Shown piece by piece: positions 35,076 through 43,852 of a stretch of 64,000 bases of DNA. The stretch comes from CAWATG01 sp963785035 (lineage in GTDB: Bacteria; Actinomycetota; Acidimicrobiia; IMCC26256; CAWATG01). The DNA is taken from positions 62,001 to 126,000 of the forward strand of contig CAWATG010000005.1 in NCBI GenBank assembly GCA_963785035.1, written 5' to 3'. Every line of letters begins with the position of its first letter. Position 1 is the stretch's first letter. Made by a program: the position numbers and the translations under genes. The notes beneath the pieces are model-generated. The model was not told the origin of the DNA. It ran no database searches and saw nothing but the letters and a program-made list of their open reading frames with translations.

Positions 35076-37088
35076 CTATGGAAGCACCAAGGTCAGCGGG
35101 TTGAACCAAGACACGCTCACCCATGCGGACCGTTCGCCTGCATAGGCCTCACCGAACGCACCGCCGAAGAGACCACCGACCTTGGTGCCGTTCGGCATCG
35201 TGATCGGCACCATGTTGGTGCTGAGCCCGCTCGACGAGATGACCACCTTGCCGTTGAGGTAGTACGCCGTGACCCGGTTAGCAGGAAGGGCCTTCCATGC
35301 GTTCGCACGGGTCATGATGTTCCGAGCCTCGGTGAACGTCGGCTGCACCAACGGCATGTTCGCCGCCGCCGAAGCACGATAACGACGCAGAATCTCATCG
35401 AGCACCGGGTACAGAATCCGGTCCTCGGTCAAGTTCGACTGATGCGCATAATGCGGACGAACATCATTCGTGAGGATATGCATCAGATCAATGCGGGCCT
35501 CGAGCGGAACGATGTAGCTCTGATACCCCGTCGCAAGATCAAGCGGCGCGATACACGTCGACAACGGGTTGATGGCACAAATCCCGGAACCACCATTCGC
35601 CGTGCTCGTATACACCCAGTTGTACTCCGAAACCATCTCCGCGAATCGACCGGTGTTGTAGTACACACTCATCGGATAGCGGGGAACCGCCGTCGCCGAA
35701 CCGACCTGACGGGCAACCGGCTCTCGGGAACTGTCCGATGCGACCACCGTGATGCCTTGTTGTTTCAACGCAGAAGCGAGGTTCGGGTTATCCACGGTCT
35801 GCTGAGGCAGGACCTTCAGACCGGAGTGCTCACCCGTCACGAGCTCGTTCGCACGGATCGGCAACCCATGCGTGTTCGCAAACGTCTTGTTGAGCGAAAT
35901 CTCCGAACGAATCGTCGCGGCCGGCATCCACTGCACCGAAGAACCCGAAGTCGCACACGCCCACGGGATCACCGCAAAATTCTGGATACAACCCAAGAAC
36001 AAGTGGTCATAGGTGTGATTGATCCACGGAAACTGAGTCTTCACTGTCTTGAATTTGTCCAACAGCGGATCAGCACCGATATCAACACTGGGCTTACCGT
36101 TGAACACCATGTCCAGCTTGATGCCATTCGCGTTCTGCCATGCAACCAACGCGTCGACATCCGCCGGGACCATACGAATGTCCGTCGTTGTGATACCTGC
36201 CGGACAGTCGTCTCCCGGGGTGCACTTACCCTCCACGCTCCAGCGGGCATCGGGCGCGAACACATCATCGATGTGCATGGTGAAGTAGTTGCGGTCATAA
36301 CCCAGATGCACACCCTGGGTCATCCACGAGATCACACCGCGTACCAGGAACTGAAAGTGCGACTGGAAGGCGTTCATACCGGCGCCGATGATCATGCGCT
36401 CGCGGGCACCCTGCTTGAACACACCGATCAACGAACCCTGACCACCCGAGGTCATCGCACCCTCGACCAACGTCGTGAACGACGACGTCGCCGTCGCAGC
36501 CAACGGTTCCGCTACGTACCCCCACGATTCCGAAACAGCGGGGTCGACATCATCAAACGTCACCGGACCGGCCAAGGACGCGAACGGCGTTCCCGGACCA
36601 GTCTTCGCGACTGCCGTTGCCGTTACCGACCTGCCGTCCATCGCACCCGAATAACCCGGGTAGTTCAACCCGATGGTTGGGTTCGGGAACGTGTAGGAGT
36701 CCACTTCGCGAATACCGAAGGTCGTCTCGAAGTTCGCCAACGCCGTCAGTTCCGCAGCGCTCAACCCAGCCGGCGCCTCATTCGGCAACACCACAGCTTG
36801 AAAGAACGCTCGCGTCCCCGACGACAGATACGCCGGCGTAATCGCAGGACGACCCGCAGCGCCCAGCACAACCTTTGTGAAGGGGACGCCCATCTGGTCC
36901 AACTCGAAAGCGATTCCCTCGACAGTCGGTCCGCCATCGGAGATGACCAAGACCTTGAGGTCGATGCGCTGCCCTGCACTGACTGCTCCGGCAGGACCGG
37001 ATGCCGCAAAGCTGAAACTGCCGGCAAGTGCCGCCATCACCGCGCCGACGATCAGCAGGCGCGATCGAAACCACAAACGTGAAAACAT
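35076..37088 (-). CDS. Secreted polysaccharide deacetylase-like protein, Agd3-like (copy 1)
   Basis: A secreted protein of 670 residues from ATG 37088 (a start at 37157 gives 693). A signal segment (LLIVGAVMAALAGSFSFAASG) is followed by an N-terminal domain (RIDLKVLVISDGG, TRAFFQAVVLPNEAPAGL) and a deacetylase-type barrel: DRNYFTMHIDDVFAPDARW with metal-type Asp pair, ADVDALVAWQ, KLDMVFNGKP, FPWINHTYDHLFLGC with a HxxxH-like pair, and ANELVTGEHSGL. The order matches Agd3-type (CE18) polysaccharide deacetylases. Expected role: removing acetyl groups from an exopolysaccharide. A paralogue lies at 61.2-63.3 kb with blocks of near-identical DNA. Confidence 0.8.
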   Translation of the reverse strand: MFSRLWFRSRLLIVGAVMAALAGSFSFAASGPAGAVSAGQRIDLKVLVISDGGPTVEGIAFELDQMGVPFTKVVLGAAGRPAITPAYLSSGTRAFFQAVVLPNEAPAGLSAAELTALANFETTFGIREVDSYTFPNPTIGLNYPGYSGAMDGRSVTATAVAKTGPGTPFASLAGPVTFDDVDPAVSESWGYVAEPLAATATSSFTTLVEGAMTSGGQGSLIGVFKQGARERMIIGAGMNAFQSHFQFLVRGVISWMTQGVHLGYDRNYFTMHIDDVFAPDARWSVEGKCTPGDDCPAGITTTDIRMVPADVDALVAWQNANGIKLDMVFNGKPSVDIGADPLLDKFKTVKTQFPWINHTYDHLFLGCIQNFAVIPWACATSGSSVQWMPAATIRSEISLNKTFANTHGLPIRANELVTGEHSGLKVLPQQTVDNPNLASALKQQGITVVASDSSREPVARQVGSATAVPRYPMSVYYNTGRFAEMVSEYNWVYTSTANGGSGICAINPLSTCIAPLDLATGYQSYIVPLEARIDLMHILTNDVRPHYAHQSNLTEDRILYPVLDEILRRYRASAAANMPLVQPTFTEARNIMTRANAWKALPANRVTAYYLNGKVVISSSGLSTNMVPITMPNGTKVGGLFGGAFGEAYAGERSAWVSVSWFNPLTLVLP

Positions 37089-37247
37089 CAGATATGCACC
37101 CAGCCCCTCGATCGGACGCCGCGAGACGCCCAACTGCCCCTTTTCCGACTTGCGCAATATAGCACAATCACGCCTAGTCCACGCGTTCTGCGGAAACGGT
37201 GAGAACTGCTCCGCTTGTGCCTGTGGGAACCGGCCTGGAGACGACCG

Positions 37248-38720
37248 CTACGACACGACCGCCAACGCGATCGGTGCCTTCGGGGCGTTGAACTGCCAGC
37301 CAAAGTGTCGAGCGTCACCAAATGTACCGACACGACCCTCGGCCGAGTTGATCCAGTAGCCCCTACCGGTAGGACTGGCCTCGATCCCGAGCACGAAACG
37401 GCCCTTGCACCCACCCACACTCCCATAGAACGGTGCATTGCCGAAGGAGAAGATGCCGCCATCGAGCGCCACAAGCCAGTAGCCGTCACCCGCAGGAGTG
37501 CTCGCCATACCGACGACCGGGAGGTTGAGCTTCTGCGCTCCAGTCGAGCCCATGAACGCGGCATCGCCAAAGGAGAACATCCCACCATCAGCGGCTACGA
37601 GCCAGTAGCCCTTGCCCGATGGCGTCGCGGCCATGCCGACGATCGGCTGATTGAGAAGCATCGCTCCAGTCGAGCCAAAGAACTCGGCATCGCCAAACGA
37701 GAAGATCCCACCGTCCTTGGCAACCAACCAGTAGCCGCGACCGCTCGGCGTCGGTGTCATATTCACGATTGGTGCATTGAGGCGCGCTGCACCCATCGAG
37801 CCGTAGAACACGGCATCACCAAACGAGAAGATCCCGCCGTCACGCGCCAGCATCCAGTAACCCGCTCCGGAGCTCGTCATCACGAGGTTGATGACCGGCT
37901 GGTTCAAGGGCTTGTCTGCAAGAGATCCATAATCCGTTGCGTTACCGAAAACGTAGATACCCCCCGCTGCAGTCGCCATGAGGTAGCCCGCTCCAGCAGT
38001 CTGGAGGGACCCGAGCGGAGCGTCGGGCGGACACGTCAAACTGACGCCCGAATACGTCAGCATCTTGGCGAAGATCCCGACGATGCCCTGCCCATAGGTT
38101 GTGCCTGGCACTGCCCACTTGCCATTGAGGTCTTCCCAGTTCGGCGCCTTGCCCTTGAGGAAGAACGTGTCGTATCCGGGCAGGATCGGAGGGTCGGGAA
38201 GCTTGGCCGCTCGCGAGGCCGGGTCGGCGTAGTTGCGCAGGTGTTGAATCTGGGCGCGTACACCCGTCAGGGCATCCGGAAACTGCCGACCGCCATTGCA
38301 TGAGTTGCACGCGCCAATGCCCGCGAAGTTGTTGTCGGTTGGTCGAACCTGACCGTTCGACGGGAACTCGAAATACTGTGACTCCAAGATCGACTGCGCG
38401 AACGCAATGTCGCCCCGGATGCCATACCGAAAGCCTTCATTGATGAAGTACTCAGCTAGCAGCTCGACAGAAACGGTTGCGCTATATGGAATCGGCGTCT
38501 TACCTGCTTTTGTGGTCGCGCCATCGCGCTGTGACTTCACTGCGCGGTACCACGCCGCGACCTCCGTAGGTGTGAGCTGCGCACCACCGAGTATTGGATT
38601 ACGCACGTCGGCTTCGGCAGGCGTGGGCGGCACGGCCACCACTCCGAGCACAACCAGCACGACGCAGAGCAGCGCAACAGTCAATGAACGCAACGGCCGA
38701 AATACGCGTATCGTCTTCAT
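37248..38720 (-). CDS. Secreted glucosaminidase with six propeller repeats
   Basis: A 490-residue exported protein. A signal segment (SLTVALLCVVLVVLGVVAVPP) leads into a peptidoglycan-hydrolase-type domain: VELLAEYFINEGFRYGIRGDIAFAQSILES, NNFAGIGACNSCNGG and LTGVRAQIQHLRNYADP, as in glucosaminidases. The C-terminal 240 residues hold six copies of a 42-residue unit, GYWLVAKDGGIFSFGDAEFFGS and variants, typical of Acidimicrobiia surface proteins and likely a six-bladed beta-propeller. It may remodel the wall and bind a surface ligand. A second protein with the same enzymatic domain but no repeats is at 53.9 kb. Confidence 0.85.
   Translation of the reverse strand: MKTIRVFRPLRSLTVALLCVVLVVLGVVAVPPTPAEADVRNPILGGAQLTPTEVAAWYRAVKSQRDGATTKAGKTPIPYSATVSVELLAEYFINEGFRYGIRGDIAFAQSILESQYFEFPSNGQVRPTDNNFAGIGACNSCNGGRQFPDALTGVRAQIQHLRNYADPASRAAKLPDPPILPGYDTFFLKGKAPNWEDLNGKWAVPGTTYGQGIVGIFAKMLTYSGVSLTCPPDAPLGSLQTAGAGYLMATAAGGIYVFGNATDYGSLADKPLNQPVINLVMTSSGAGYWMLARDGGIFSFGDAVFYGSMGAARLNAPIVNMTPTPSGRGYWLVAKDGGIFSFGDAEFFGSTGAMLLNQPIVGMAATPSGKGYWLVAADGGMFSFGDAAFMGSTGAQKLNLPVVGMASTPAGDGYWLVALDGGIFSFGNAPFYGSVGGCKGRFVLGIEASPTGRGYWINSAEGRVGTFGDARHFGWQFNAPKAPIALAVVS
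37290..37990 (-). repeat. Tandem 126-bp coding repeats
   Basis: Units starting with CCAAACGAGAAGATCCC or close variants recur every 126 bases, for example at 37441, 37567, 37693 and 37819. They encode the 42-residue GYW...FSFGDA propeller blades; the outermost copies are more diverged. Confidence 0.85.
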
Positions 38721-38755
38721 CGTGGGCTTACCGTAGCGGGAGGTTCCATCGCGTT

Positions 38756-39346
38756 TCACGCGCGGCGTACAGAACGATCGTCGCCGACCGCGTGGACGGA
38801 GACCGCATAACCACCACCTGCGACAAAGTGCTCGCGATCCCATGTGGCAAATCGCTCGACCAGCGTAAGCCCGGCATCCGAAGCGAGCTGGTCATAACGG
38901 TCAAGATCGAGGCCCCCGCCAAGCAGCTGAAATCCTGCGATCAAAAGCCCACCTGCTTTGAGGTGCCGGGCAAGGTTCGTCAGGGCGAGGCCGACGGATT
39001 CGGGGTCGACAAAAATCATGACGTTGCCTGCAGCAACAATTCGGTCGAACGTGTCGCCAAGCTGAATCGTCGCGATGTCGCCGTGGTGCCAGGCGATTCC
39101 GGGGCAAAGTCTGCGGGCAGTCTCGAGCATGACGAGGTCAAGGTCGACACCCACAACATCGAAGCCACGCCGGTGGAGCTCAATGGCGACCCTGCCCGTT
39201 CCGCATCCGGCGTCAAGAACTGTTGCTCGCCCGTAACGCTCCACAAAGCTCGCTTCGCCGTGAACGTCAACGCCGCTGGCGGCAAGATCCTTGAAACGCC
39301 GATCGTACGCATCGCCGCGCGCCACACCGGACGACATCCACGTCAT
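38756..39346 (-). CDS. Class I SAM-dependent methyltransferase
   Basis: A 196-residue methyltransferase. Motif I is ATVLDAGCGTGRVAIELHRRG, motif II DVVGVDLDLVMLETAR, motif IV DRIVAAGNVMIFVDPES, then LKAGGLLIAGFQL. It is the short single-domain form similar to many small-molecule methyltransferases. The substrate cannot be told from sequence. It stands 35 bases upstream of the glucosaminidase start on the same strand and may share its transcript. Confidence 0.85.
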   Translation of the reverse strand: MTWMSSGVARGDAYDRRFKDLAASGVDVHGEASFVERYGRATVLDAGCGTGRVAIELHRRGFDVVGVDLDLVMLETARRLCPGIAWHHGDIATIQLGDTFDRIVAAGNVMIFVDPESVGLALTNLARHLKAGGLLIAGFQLLGGGLDLDRYDQLASDAGLTLVERFATWDREHFVAGGGYAVSVHAVGDDRSVRRA

Positions 39347-39438
39347 GCCACAATGCTAGGGCCAGCCGGCCCAGACGCGACTGAACCCCGGAACACCCGG
39401 GGTTCAGCACAGCGTTCTCGGCTTTGGGCTCCGATGTG

Positions 39439-40383
39439 TCAGACGGCAACGAGGTCGCGAGCACCGGTGTTCGCCGATGGATGCCGCAGCTTGCTCATCG
39501 CACGTGCCTCAATCTGACGGATACGTTCCCGGGTGAGCTGGAAGTGCTCACCGACCTCTTCGAGGGTCCGCGGCTCGCCACGGTCAAGACCGAACCGCAA
39601 CGCCAGGATCTGCCGTTCCCGCTCATCAAGCGGAGCGAGCAACTTCTCGATCTCAGCGGGAAGCAATGCCGTCGCCGCAGCCTCGAAGGGAGACTCGGCT
39701 GAACGGTCCTCGACGAGGTCACCAAGTTCGGCGTCACCATCTTCACGGACCGGCTGAAACAAGGACAACGGCTCGGCAGCGAAACGCAGGACCTCGGTGA
39801 CCTTGTCTTCGGGCATCTCGAGCTCGATCGAAAGCTCCGCCAACGTGGCCGGCCGACCAAGCTTGAGCTCGAGCGATGCGCGGGCCTTCTGGAGCCTCAC
39901 CAGGTTGTCGCCGGCATGGACAGGCAAACGGATCGTCCGCCCCGTGTTCGCAATACCACGCGAGATCGCCTGACGAATCCACCAGGTCGCGTATGTGGAG
40001 AACTTGAAGCCCTTGCGCCAGTCGAACTTCTCGACCGCGTGCATGAGACCCAGGTTGCCCTCTTGGATCAGGTCGAGGAGCGGCAGACCAGACGCTTGAT
40101 ACTTCTTCGCGATCGAGACGACCAAGCGGAGGTTCGACTGCACGAACTGCTGCTGGGCCTCCTCGCCCTGCAACGAGACACGTCGGAGCTCACGCTTCTT
40201 GGCCGGAGTCAGCTTCTCGCCGGATTCGAGTTCCGTTCGCGCCGCAGTTCCAGCTTCTATCTGCTGAGCGAGACGGGCTTCGTCGTCCTTGGTGAGCAGC
40301 GCGTGCTGCCCGATGTCGGTGAGGTAGAGCCGTACAAGATCTTCTTCTTCTCGATCGACCCGCGCTTTTGTGACCTTCGCCAT
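39439..40383 (-). CDS. Sigma-70 family RNA polymerase sigma factor, group 2
   Basis: A 314-residue sigma factor with regions 1.2 to 4.2 but no region 1.1, so it is most likely a non-primary (group 2) factor. Region 1.2: DLVRLYLTDIGQHALLTKDDEARLAQQIE. Region 2: NLRLVVSIAKKYQASGLPLLDLIQEGNLGLMHAVEKFDWRKGFKFSTYATWWIRQAISRGIANTGRTIRLPVH. Region 3: LAELSIELEMPEDKV. Region 4: LDERERQILALRFGLDRGEPRTLEEVGEHFQLTRERIRQIEARAMSKLRHP. The -10 and -35 recognising helices match the housekeeping type. Start is ATG 40383, with GAGAGG upstream. Confidence 0.92.
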   Translation of the reverse strand: MAKVTKARVDREEEDLVRLYLTDIGQHALLTKDDEARLAQQIEAGTAARTELESGEKLTPAKKRELRRVSLQGEEAQQQFVQSNLRLVVSIAKKYQASGLPLLDLIQEGNLGLMHAVEKFDWRKGFKFSTYATWWIRQAISRGIANTGRTIRLPVHAGDNLVRLQKARASLELKLGRPATLAELSIELEMPEDKVTEVLRFAAEPLSLFQPVREDGDAELGDLVEDRSAESPFEAAATALLPAEIEKLLAPLDERERQILALRFGLDRGEPRTLEEVGEHFQLTRERIRQIEARAMSKLRHPSANTGARDLVAV

Positions 40384-40710
40384 GCCTGCCTCTCGGTGAG
40401 GTCGACCCCGGGATGCCAACGCAGCAGCCCACGACCGATCCATGTAGGTGGCCGCGCCCGCCAAGACGGAACCACCCCTGTCCCCGCTTTTCCCACTTTG
40501 CGCTCGATCTCTGCGCAGAGCGTTCTCGCTATACGAAGCGTGGTCAGCGTGGCGACAACCGACACCCTACGATGGGGTCGCCGACACGGAGACCGGAATT
40601 TCATCTGCTCCCGGTCGTGCCAGTCTACCGGGAATTCTCTTCCCCGACTACCGGATTCTTCGACGACGTCACCGCCTTGACGGGTGCCGCAGCTTACGGG
40701 TGCCGCAGCT
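40384..40710. other. Intergenic region upstream of the sigma factor
   Basis: This 327-base stretch separates the sigma gene start from the stop of the SDR gene, both on the minus strand. It should hold the sigma promoter and any terminator of the steroid cluster. No gene, tRNA or strong hairpin with T-tract was recognised. Confidence 0.5.
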
Positions 40711-41619
40711 TCACGCGGCGCCGTACACCGGGGTCTGTGCCGGTAGTTGTGCCAGCAACGACGCTACAGCCTGACCCACTTCACCAGGGTCCCAGCGGTT
40801 CTCCCGGGTGATCTGTGGGCCATGCTGCCAACCGTTGGCCACTGAGATCATGCCCCCTTCGAGTTCGAAGACATGCCCGGTGACCCCGCGCGCCTCGCTG
40901 CTGCCCAGCCAGACCACCAGCGGCGAGATGTTCTCGGGGGCCATTGCATCGAAGCCCGTCTCCGGCGCCGCCATCGTCTCGGCGAATACTGCTTCGGTCA
41001 TGCGAGTTCGAGCCGATGGCGCAATCGCATTCGAGGTCACGCCCAGGCGACCCAGTTCTGCGGCCTGCACCAACGTCAGCGCTGCGATCCCGGCCTTTGC
41101 CGCCGAATACGTGGATTGCCCGACACTTCCCATGAGCCCTGCGCCAGAGCTGGTGTTGATGATCCTGGCATCGACGGGCACGCCGGCTTTCGATTGCGCT
41201 CGCCAATAGGCAGCAGCGTGCCGGGATGTGGCGAAGTGGCCCTTGAGGTGCACGCGGATGACCGCATCCCACTCTTCCTCCGACGTCGAGAAGAACATGC
41301 GGTCGCGGAGAAATCCGGCGTTGTTGACGACAACATCCAAGCCTCCATAGGTCTCGACAGCCATCGCAACGAGGCGCTCCGCAGCAGCGAAATCGGCAAC
41401 GTCGTCGCCGTTGACTACCGCCTCGCCTCCCATTTCCTGGATCTCGCGGACGACGTCTCCGGCAGGTCCCGACGAGCCACCCTGCCCGTCGAGTTCGGCA
41501 CCAAGGTCGTTGACGACAACCCGGGCACCCTGGCGGGCGAACTCGAGCGCGTGCGCACGCCCGATACCCCTACCTGCGCCGGTGACGATGACGACCCGCC
41601 CCTCACACACTCCGCCCAT
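40711..41619 (-). CDS. Short-chain dehydrogenase, (3R)-hydroxyacyl-CoA type
   Basis: A 302-residue SDR. Cofactor motif VVIVTGAGRGIGRAHALEFARQGARVVVNDLG, substrate-side motif DVVVNNAGFLRDRMFFSTSEEEWDAVIRVHLKGHFATSRHAAAYW, catalytic Ser-Tyr-Lys in IINTSSGAGLMGSVGQSTYSAAKAG. The acidic end of strand 2 (ND) points to NAD. The long insert AELDGQGGSSGPAGDVVREIQEMGGEAV is typical of MFE-2 type (3R)-hydroxyacyl-CoA dehydrogenases and of Rv3548c-like proteins in the mycobacterial steroid cluster. It is the last gene of the cluster and follows the thiolase by 25 bases. Confidence 0.88.
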   Translation of the reverse strand: MGGVCEGRVVIVTGAGRGIGRAHALEFARQGARVVVNDLGAELDGQGGSSGPAGDVVREIQEMGGEAVVNGDDVADFAAAERLVAMAVETYGGLDVVVNNAGFLRDRMFFSTSEEEWDAVIRVHLKGHFATSRHAAAYWRAQSKAGVPVDARIINTSSGAGLMGSVGQSTYSAAKAGIAALTLVQAAELGRLGVTSNAIAPSARTRMTEAVFAETMAAPETGFDAMAPENISPLVVWLGSSEARGVTGHVFELEGGMISVANGWQHGPQITRENRWDPGEVGQAVASLLAQLPAQTPVYGAA

Positions 41620-41644
41620 GAATTCGTGTCCTCTCCCTCACTGC

Positions 41645-42796
41645 TTAGAGACGCTCGATAATCGTCACATTGGCCTGGCCGCCACCCTCGCACATGGTCT
41701 GGAGGCCGAACCTACCGCCCGTGCGTTCCAGCTCGTTGAGCATCGTGGTCATCAGGCGCGTGCCTGTGGCGCCAAGTGGGTGGCCGAGTGCAATGGCGCC
41801 ACCATTGGCGTTGACCTTGGCTGGGTCGGCGCCCGTCTCCTTGAGCCATGCGATCACGACCGAGGCGAACGCCTCGTTGATCTCGACCAAGTCCATGTCG
41901 GTGATCGACATCTTTGCCTTGTCGAGCGCGTACCTCGTCGCTGGGATCGGCGCGCTCAACATCTGGATCGGGTCTTCGCCGCGAACCGACAGGTGATGAA
42001 TCCGCGCTCGCGGTGTGAGGTTCTGGTCCTTCAACGCCTGTGCTGAGACGATCAGCATTGCAGTCGCCGCGTCGGAGATCTGTGATGCCACTGCAGCAGT
42101 GAGACGTCCGCCTGGGACCAGGGTCGGCAACCCTGCCATCTTCTCCAGCGTCGTCCCGCGCCGCGGGCTTTCGTCCGTGGTGAACTCGCCGTACGCCACG
42201 ATTTCGCGTTCGAATCGACCTTCGTCGATCGCCTGGATTGCGCGTTCATGGCTTTGCAGCGCGAAGGCTTCCATGTCCTCGCGTGAGATGGACCATTTCT
42301 CGGCCATCATCTCCGCTCCTCGGAATTGCGACACCTCCTGGTCGCCATAACGCGCCCGCCAACCTTCGGATGTACGAAACGGGTCCTCGAATCCCATCGA
42401 CTGCGTCAGGGTCATTGCCGACCCAATGGGAATCATGCTCATGTTCTGCACACCACCGACAACGACCATGTCGTTCGTCCCGCTCAAAACGGCTTGTGCC
42501 GCAAAGTGCACCGCCTGTTGGGACGAACCGCACTGCCGGTCGATCGTCGTGCCAGGCACCTCTTCAGGCAGTCCTGCGGCGAGCCAACAGGTGCGCGCAA
42601 TGTCACCGGCCTGGGGACCGATCGCGTCGACGCACCCCCACATCACGTCGTCGACAGCCGACGGATCAATGCCCGTACGCGACACGAGTGCCTTGATCAC
42701 GTGCGCTCCCAGATCCGCCGGATGTACGGTGCTCAGCGAACCACCGCGCTTGCCGACCGGCGTGCGCACTGCATCAACGATGTATGCCTCGGGCAT
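41645..42796 (-). CDS. fadA6: Acetyl-CoA acyltransferase (thiolase), FadA6-like
   Basis: A degradative thiolase of 383 residues. The nucleophilic Cys is in TIDRQCGSSQQAVHFAAQAVLSG; the GGVQNMSMIPIGS loop, NEAFASVVIAWLKETGADP, NANGGAIALGHPLGATGTR with the catalytic His, and CEGGGQANVTIIERL complete the active site. Neighbouring ipd genes suggest FadA6, which acts on ring-derived CoA thioesters in steroid degradation, but thiolases are hard to tell apart and a general beta-oxidation role is possible. It starts 54 bases after the acyl-CoA dehydrogenase stop. Confidence 0.82.
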   Translation of the reverse strand: MPEAYIVDAVRTPVGKRGGSLSTVHPADLGAHVIKALVSRTGIDPSAVDDVMWGCVDAIGPQAGDIARTCWLAAGLPEEVPGTTIDRQCGSSQQAVHFAAQAVLSGTNDMVVVGGVQNMSMIPIGSAMTLTQSMGFEDPFRTSEGWRARYGDQEVSQFRGAEMMAEKWSISREDMEAFALQSHERAIQAIDEGRFEREIVAYGEFTTDESPRRGTTLEKMAGLPTLVPGGRLTAAVASQISDAATAMLIVSAQALKDQNLTPRARIHHLSVRGEDPIQMLSAPIPATRYALDKAKMSITDMDLVEINEAFASVVIAWLKETGADPAKVNANGGAIALGHPLGATGTRLMTTMLNELERTGGRFGLQTMCEGGGQANVTIIERL

Positions 42797-42850
42797 CAGG
42801 TACTCCTCAATTAGGCCGGTCTATCCGGTTGTTTCGGTCAACGCCGGTTG

Positions 42851-43840
42851 TCACCATGATTGCTCCGCCAACACATGCAGCGCGTCGCCAACCCGGGCGC
42901 GATGCGTTGGAGCGTCGCCCCACGCTCGGGCCAGTGCCCAGGTGCGCTTGAGATACAGGTGCAGGTCGTATTCAACGGTGTAGGCGATCGCACCGTGGCA
43001 CTGCAACGCCACGCGACCGGCACGCAATGCAGCCTCCGACGCCTGCGCCTTCGCCATCGACGCATGCAGCGAGACATGCTGATCGGCAGTCGCAGAGGAA
43101 TACGCCGCCCGATATACCAATGGACGGGCGAACTCCAACGCAACGCGCGCATCGGCAAGGTGATGCTTCACCGCTTGGAACGACCCGATCGGGGCACCGA
43201 ATTGCCTGCGCTCCTTGGCATAGTCGACGGTCATCGTCAACATTCGCGCCGCAAGTCCGCACAACTGCGCTGCGACACCGATTGTTCCGCGGTCCCGAGC
43301 TGCCTCGAGTTCATCGCGCCCGCCGACCAGCGTTGCCGAGGACGCGGACCACTTCGCCTCGAACAGCCGCCGTGCGCCATCGACAGACGTTCGTTCTGTG
43401 AGCGTGAGCTGTCCGCGCGCCACCCGATCGAGCTCGACGAGGTGGAGTTCGTCACCGTGTGCAAGCAGCAGCATGTCGACGGACCCTGCATAGGGCACGA
43501 ACCCATCGTGTAGGAGTGCACTCGAGACGCGGTCACCCACGTCCGACACCAACGGTGCAGCAACCGCCGCGTGTTCGACGATCGGCTCTGGCAATGCGGC
43601 CCATCCCGTTTCCTCGAGTGGTCCGACGAGATCGATCATCGTGAGACCGAGACCACCGGCGGACTCCGGCACGATCATCAATGGCATGCCCAGTGCCGAG
43701 AGCTTGTCCCAGAGTCCCTCGATACGCCCTGACGGGGCATCCCAAGCACAGCGCACCTCGGTGGACGTGCACTCCTTGGTCAACAGATCCCGCACCGCCA
43801 CACGAACGGCGTCCTGCTCCTCGGTGAAGGCAAAGTGCAT
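42851..43840 (-). CDS. Acyl-CoA dehydrogenase, short subunit (FadE32/33-like)
   Basis: A 329-residue acyl-CoA dehydrogenase-fold protein. It begins MHFAFTEEQDAVRVAVRDLLTKE, has GMPLMIVPESAGGLGLTMIDLVGPLEETG and VDYAKERRQFGAPIGSFQAVKHHLADARVALEFARPLVYRAAY, and ends LQCHGAIAYTVEYDLHLYLKRTW. The catalytic YEGT/YGGS region is missing, as in the non-catalytic partner of heteromeric steroid acyl-CoA dehydrogenases (FadE32/FadE33 types). It likely pairs with the full-length enzyme encoded just upstream, 12 bases away. Confidence 0.85.
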   Translation of the reverse strand: MHFAFTEEQDAVRVAVRDLLTKECTSTEVRCAWDAPSGRIEGLWDKLSALGMPLMIVPESAGGLGLTMIDLVGPLEETGWAALPEPIVEHAAVAAPLVSDVGDRVSSALLHDGFVPYAGSVDMLLLAHGDELHLVELDRVARGQLTLTERTSVDGARRLFEAKWSASSATLVGGRDELEAARDRGTIGVAAQLCGLAARMLTMTVDYAKERRQFGAPIGSFQAVKHHLADARVALEFARPLVYRAAYSSATADQHVSLHASMAKAQASEAALRAGRVALQCHGAIAYTVEYDLHLYLKRTWALARAWGDAPTHRARVGDALHVLAEQSW

Positions 43841-43852
43841 CGCGGGTTATTC

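Noticed and set aside
35064..37082. A 672-codon plus-strand frame antisense to Agd3 copy 1
   Set aside because: Arg/His-rich low-quality sequence; the opposite strand has a signal peptide and a conserved domain.
37290..37990. 126-bp repeats as a possible CRISPR array
   Set aside because: The unit is coding, in frame, too long and has no unique spacers; it makes propeller blades.
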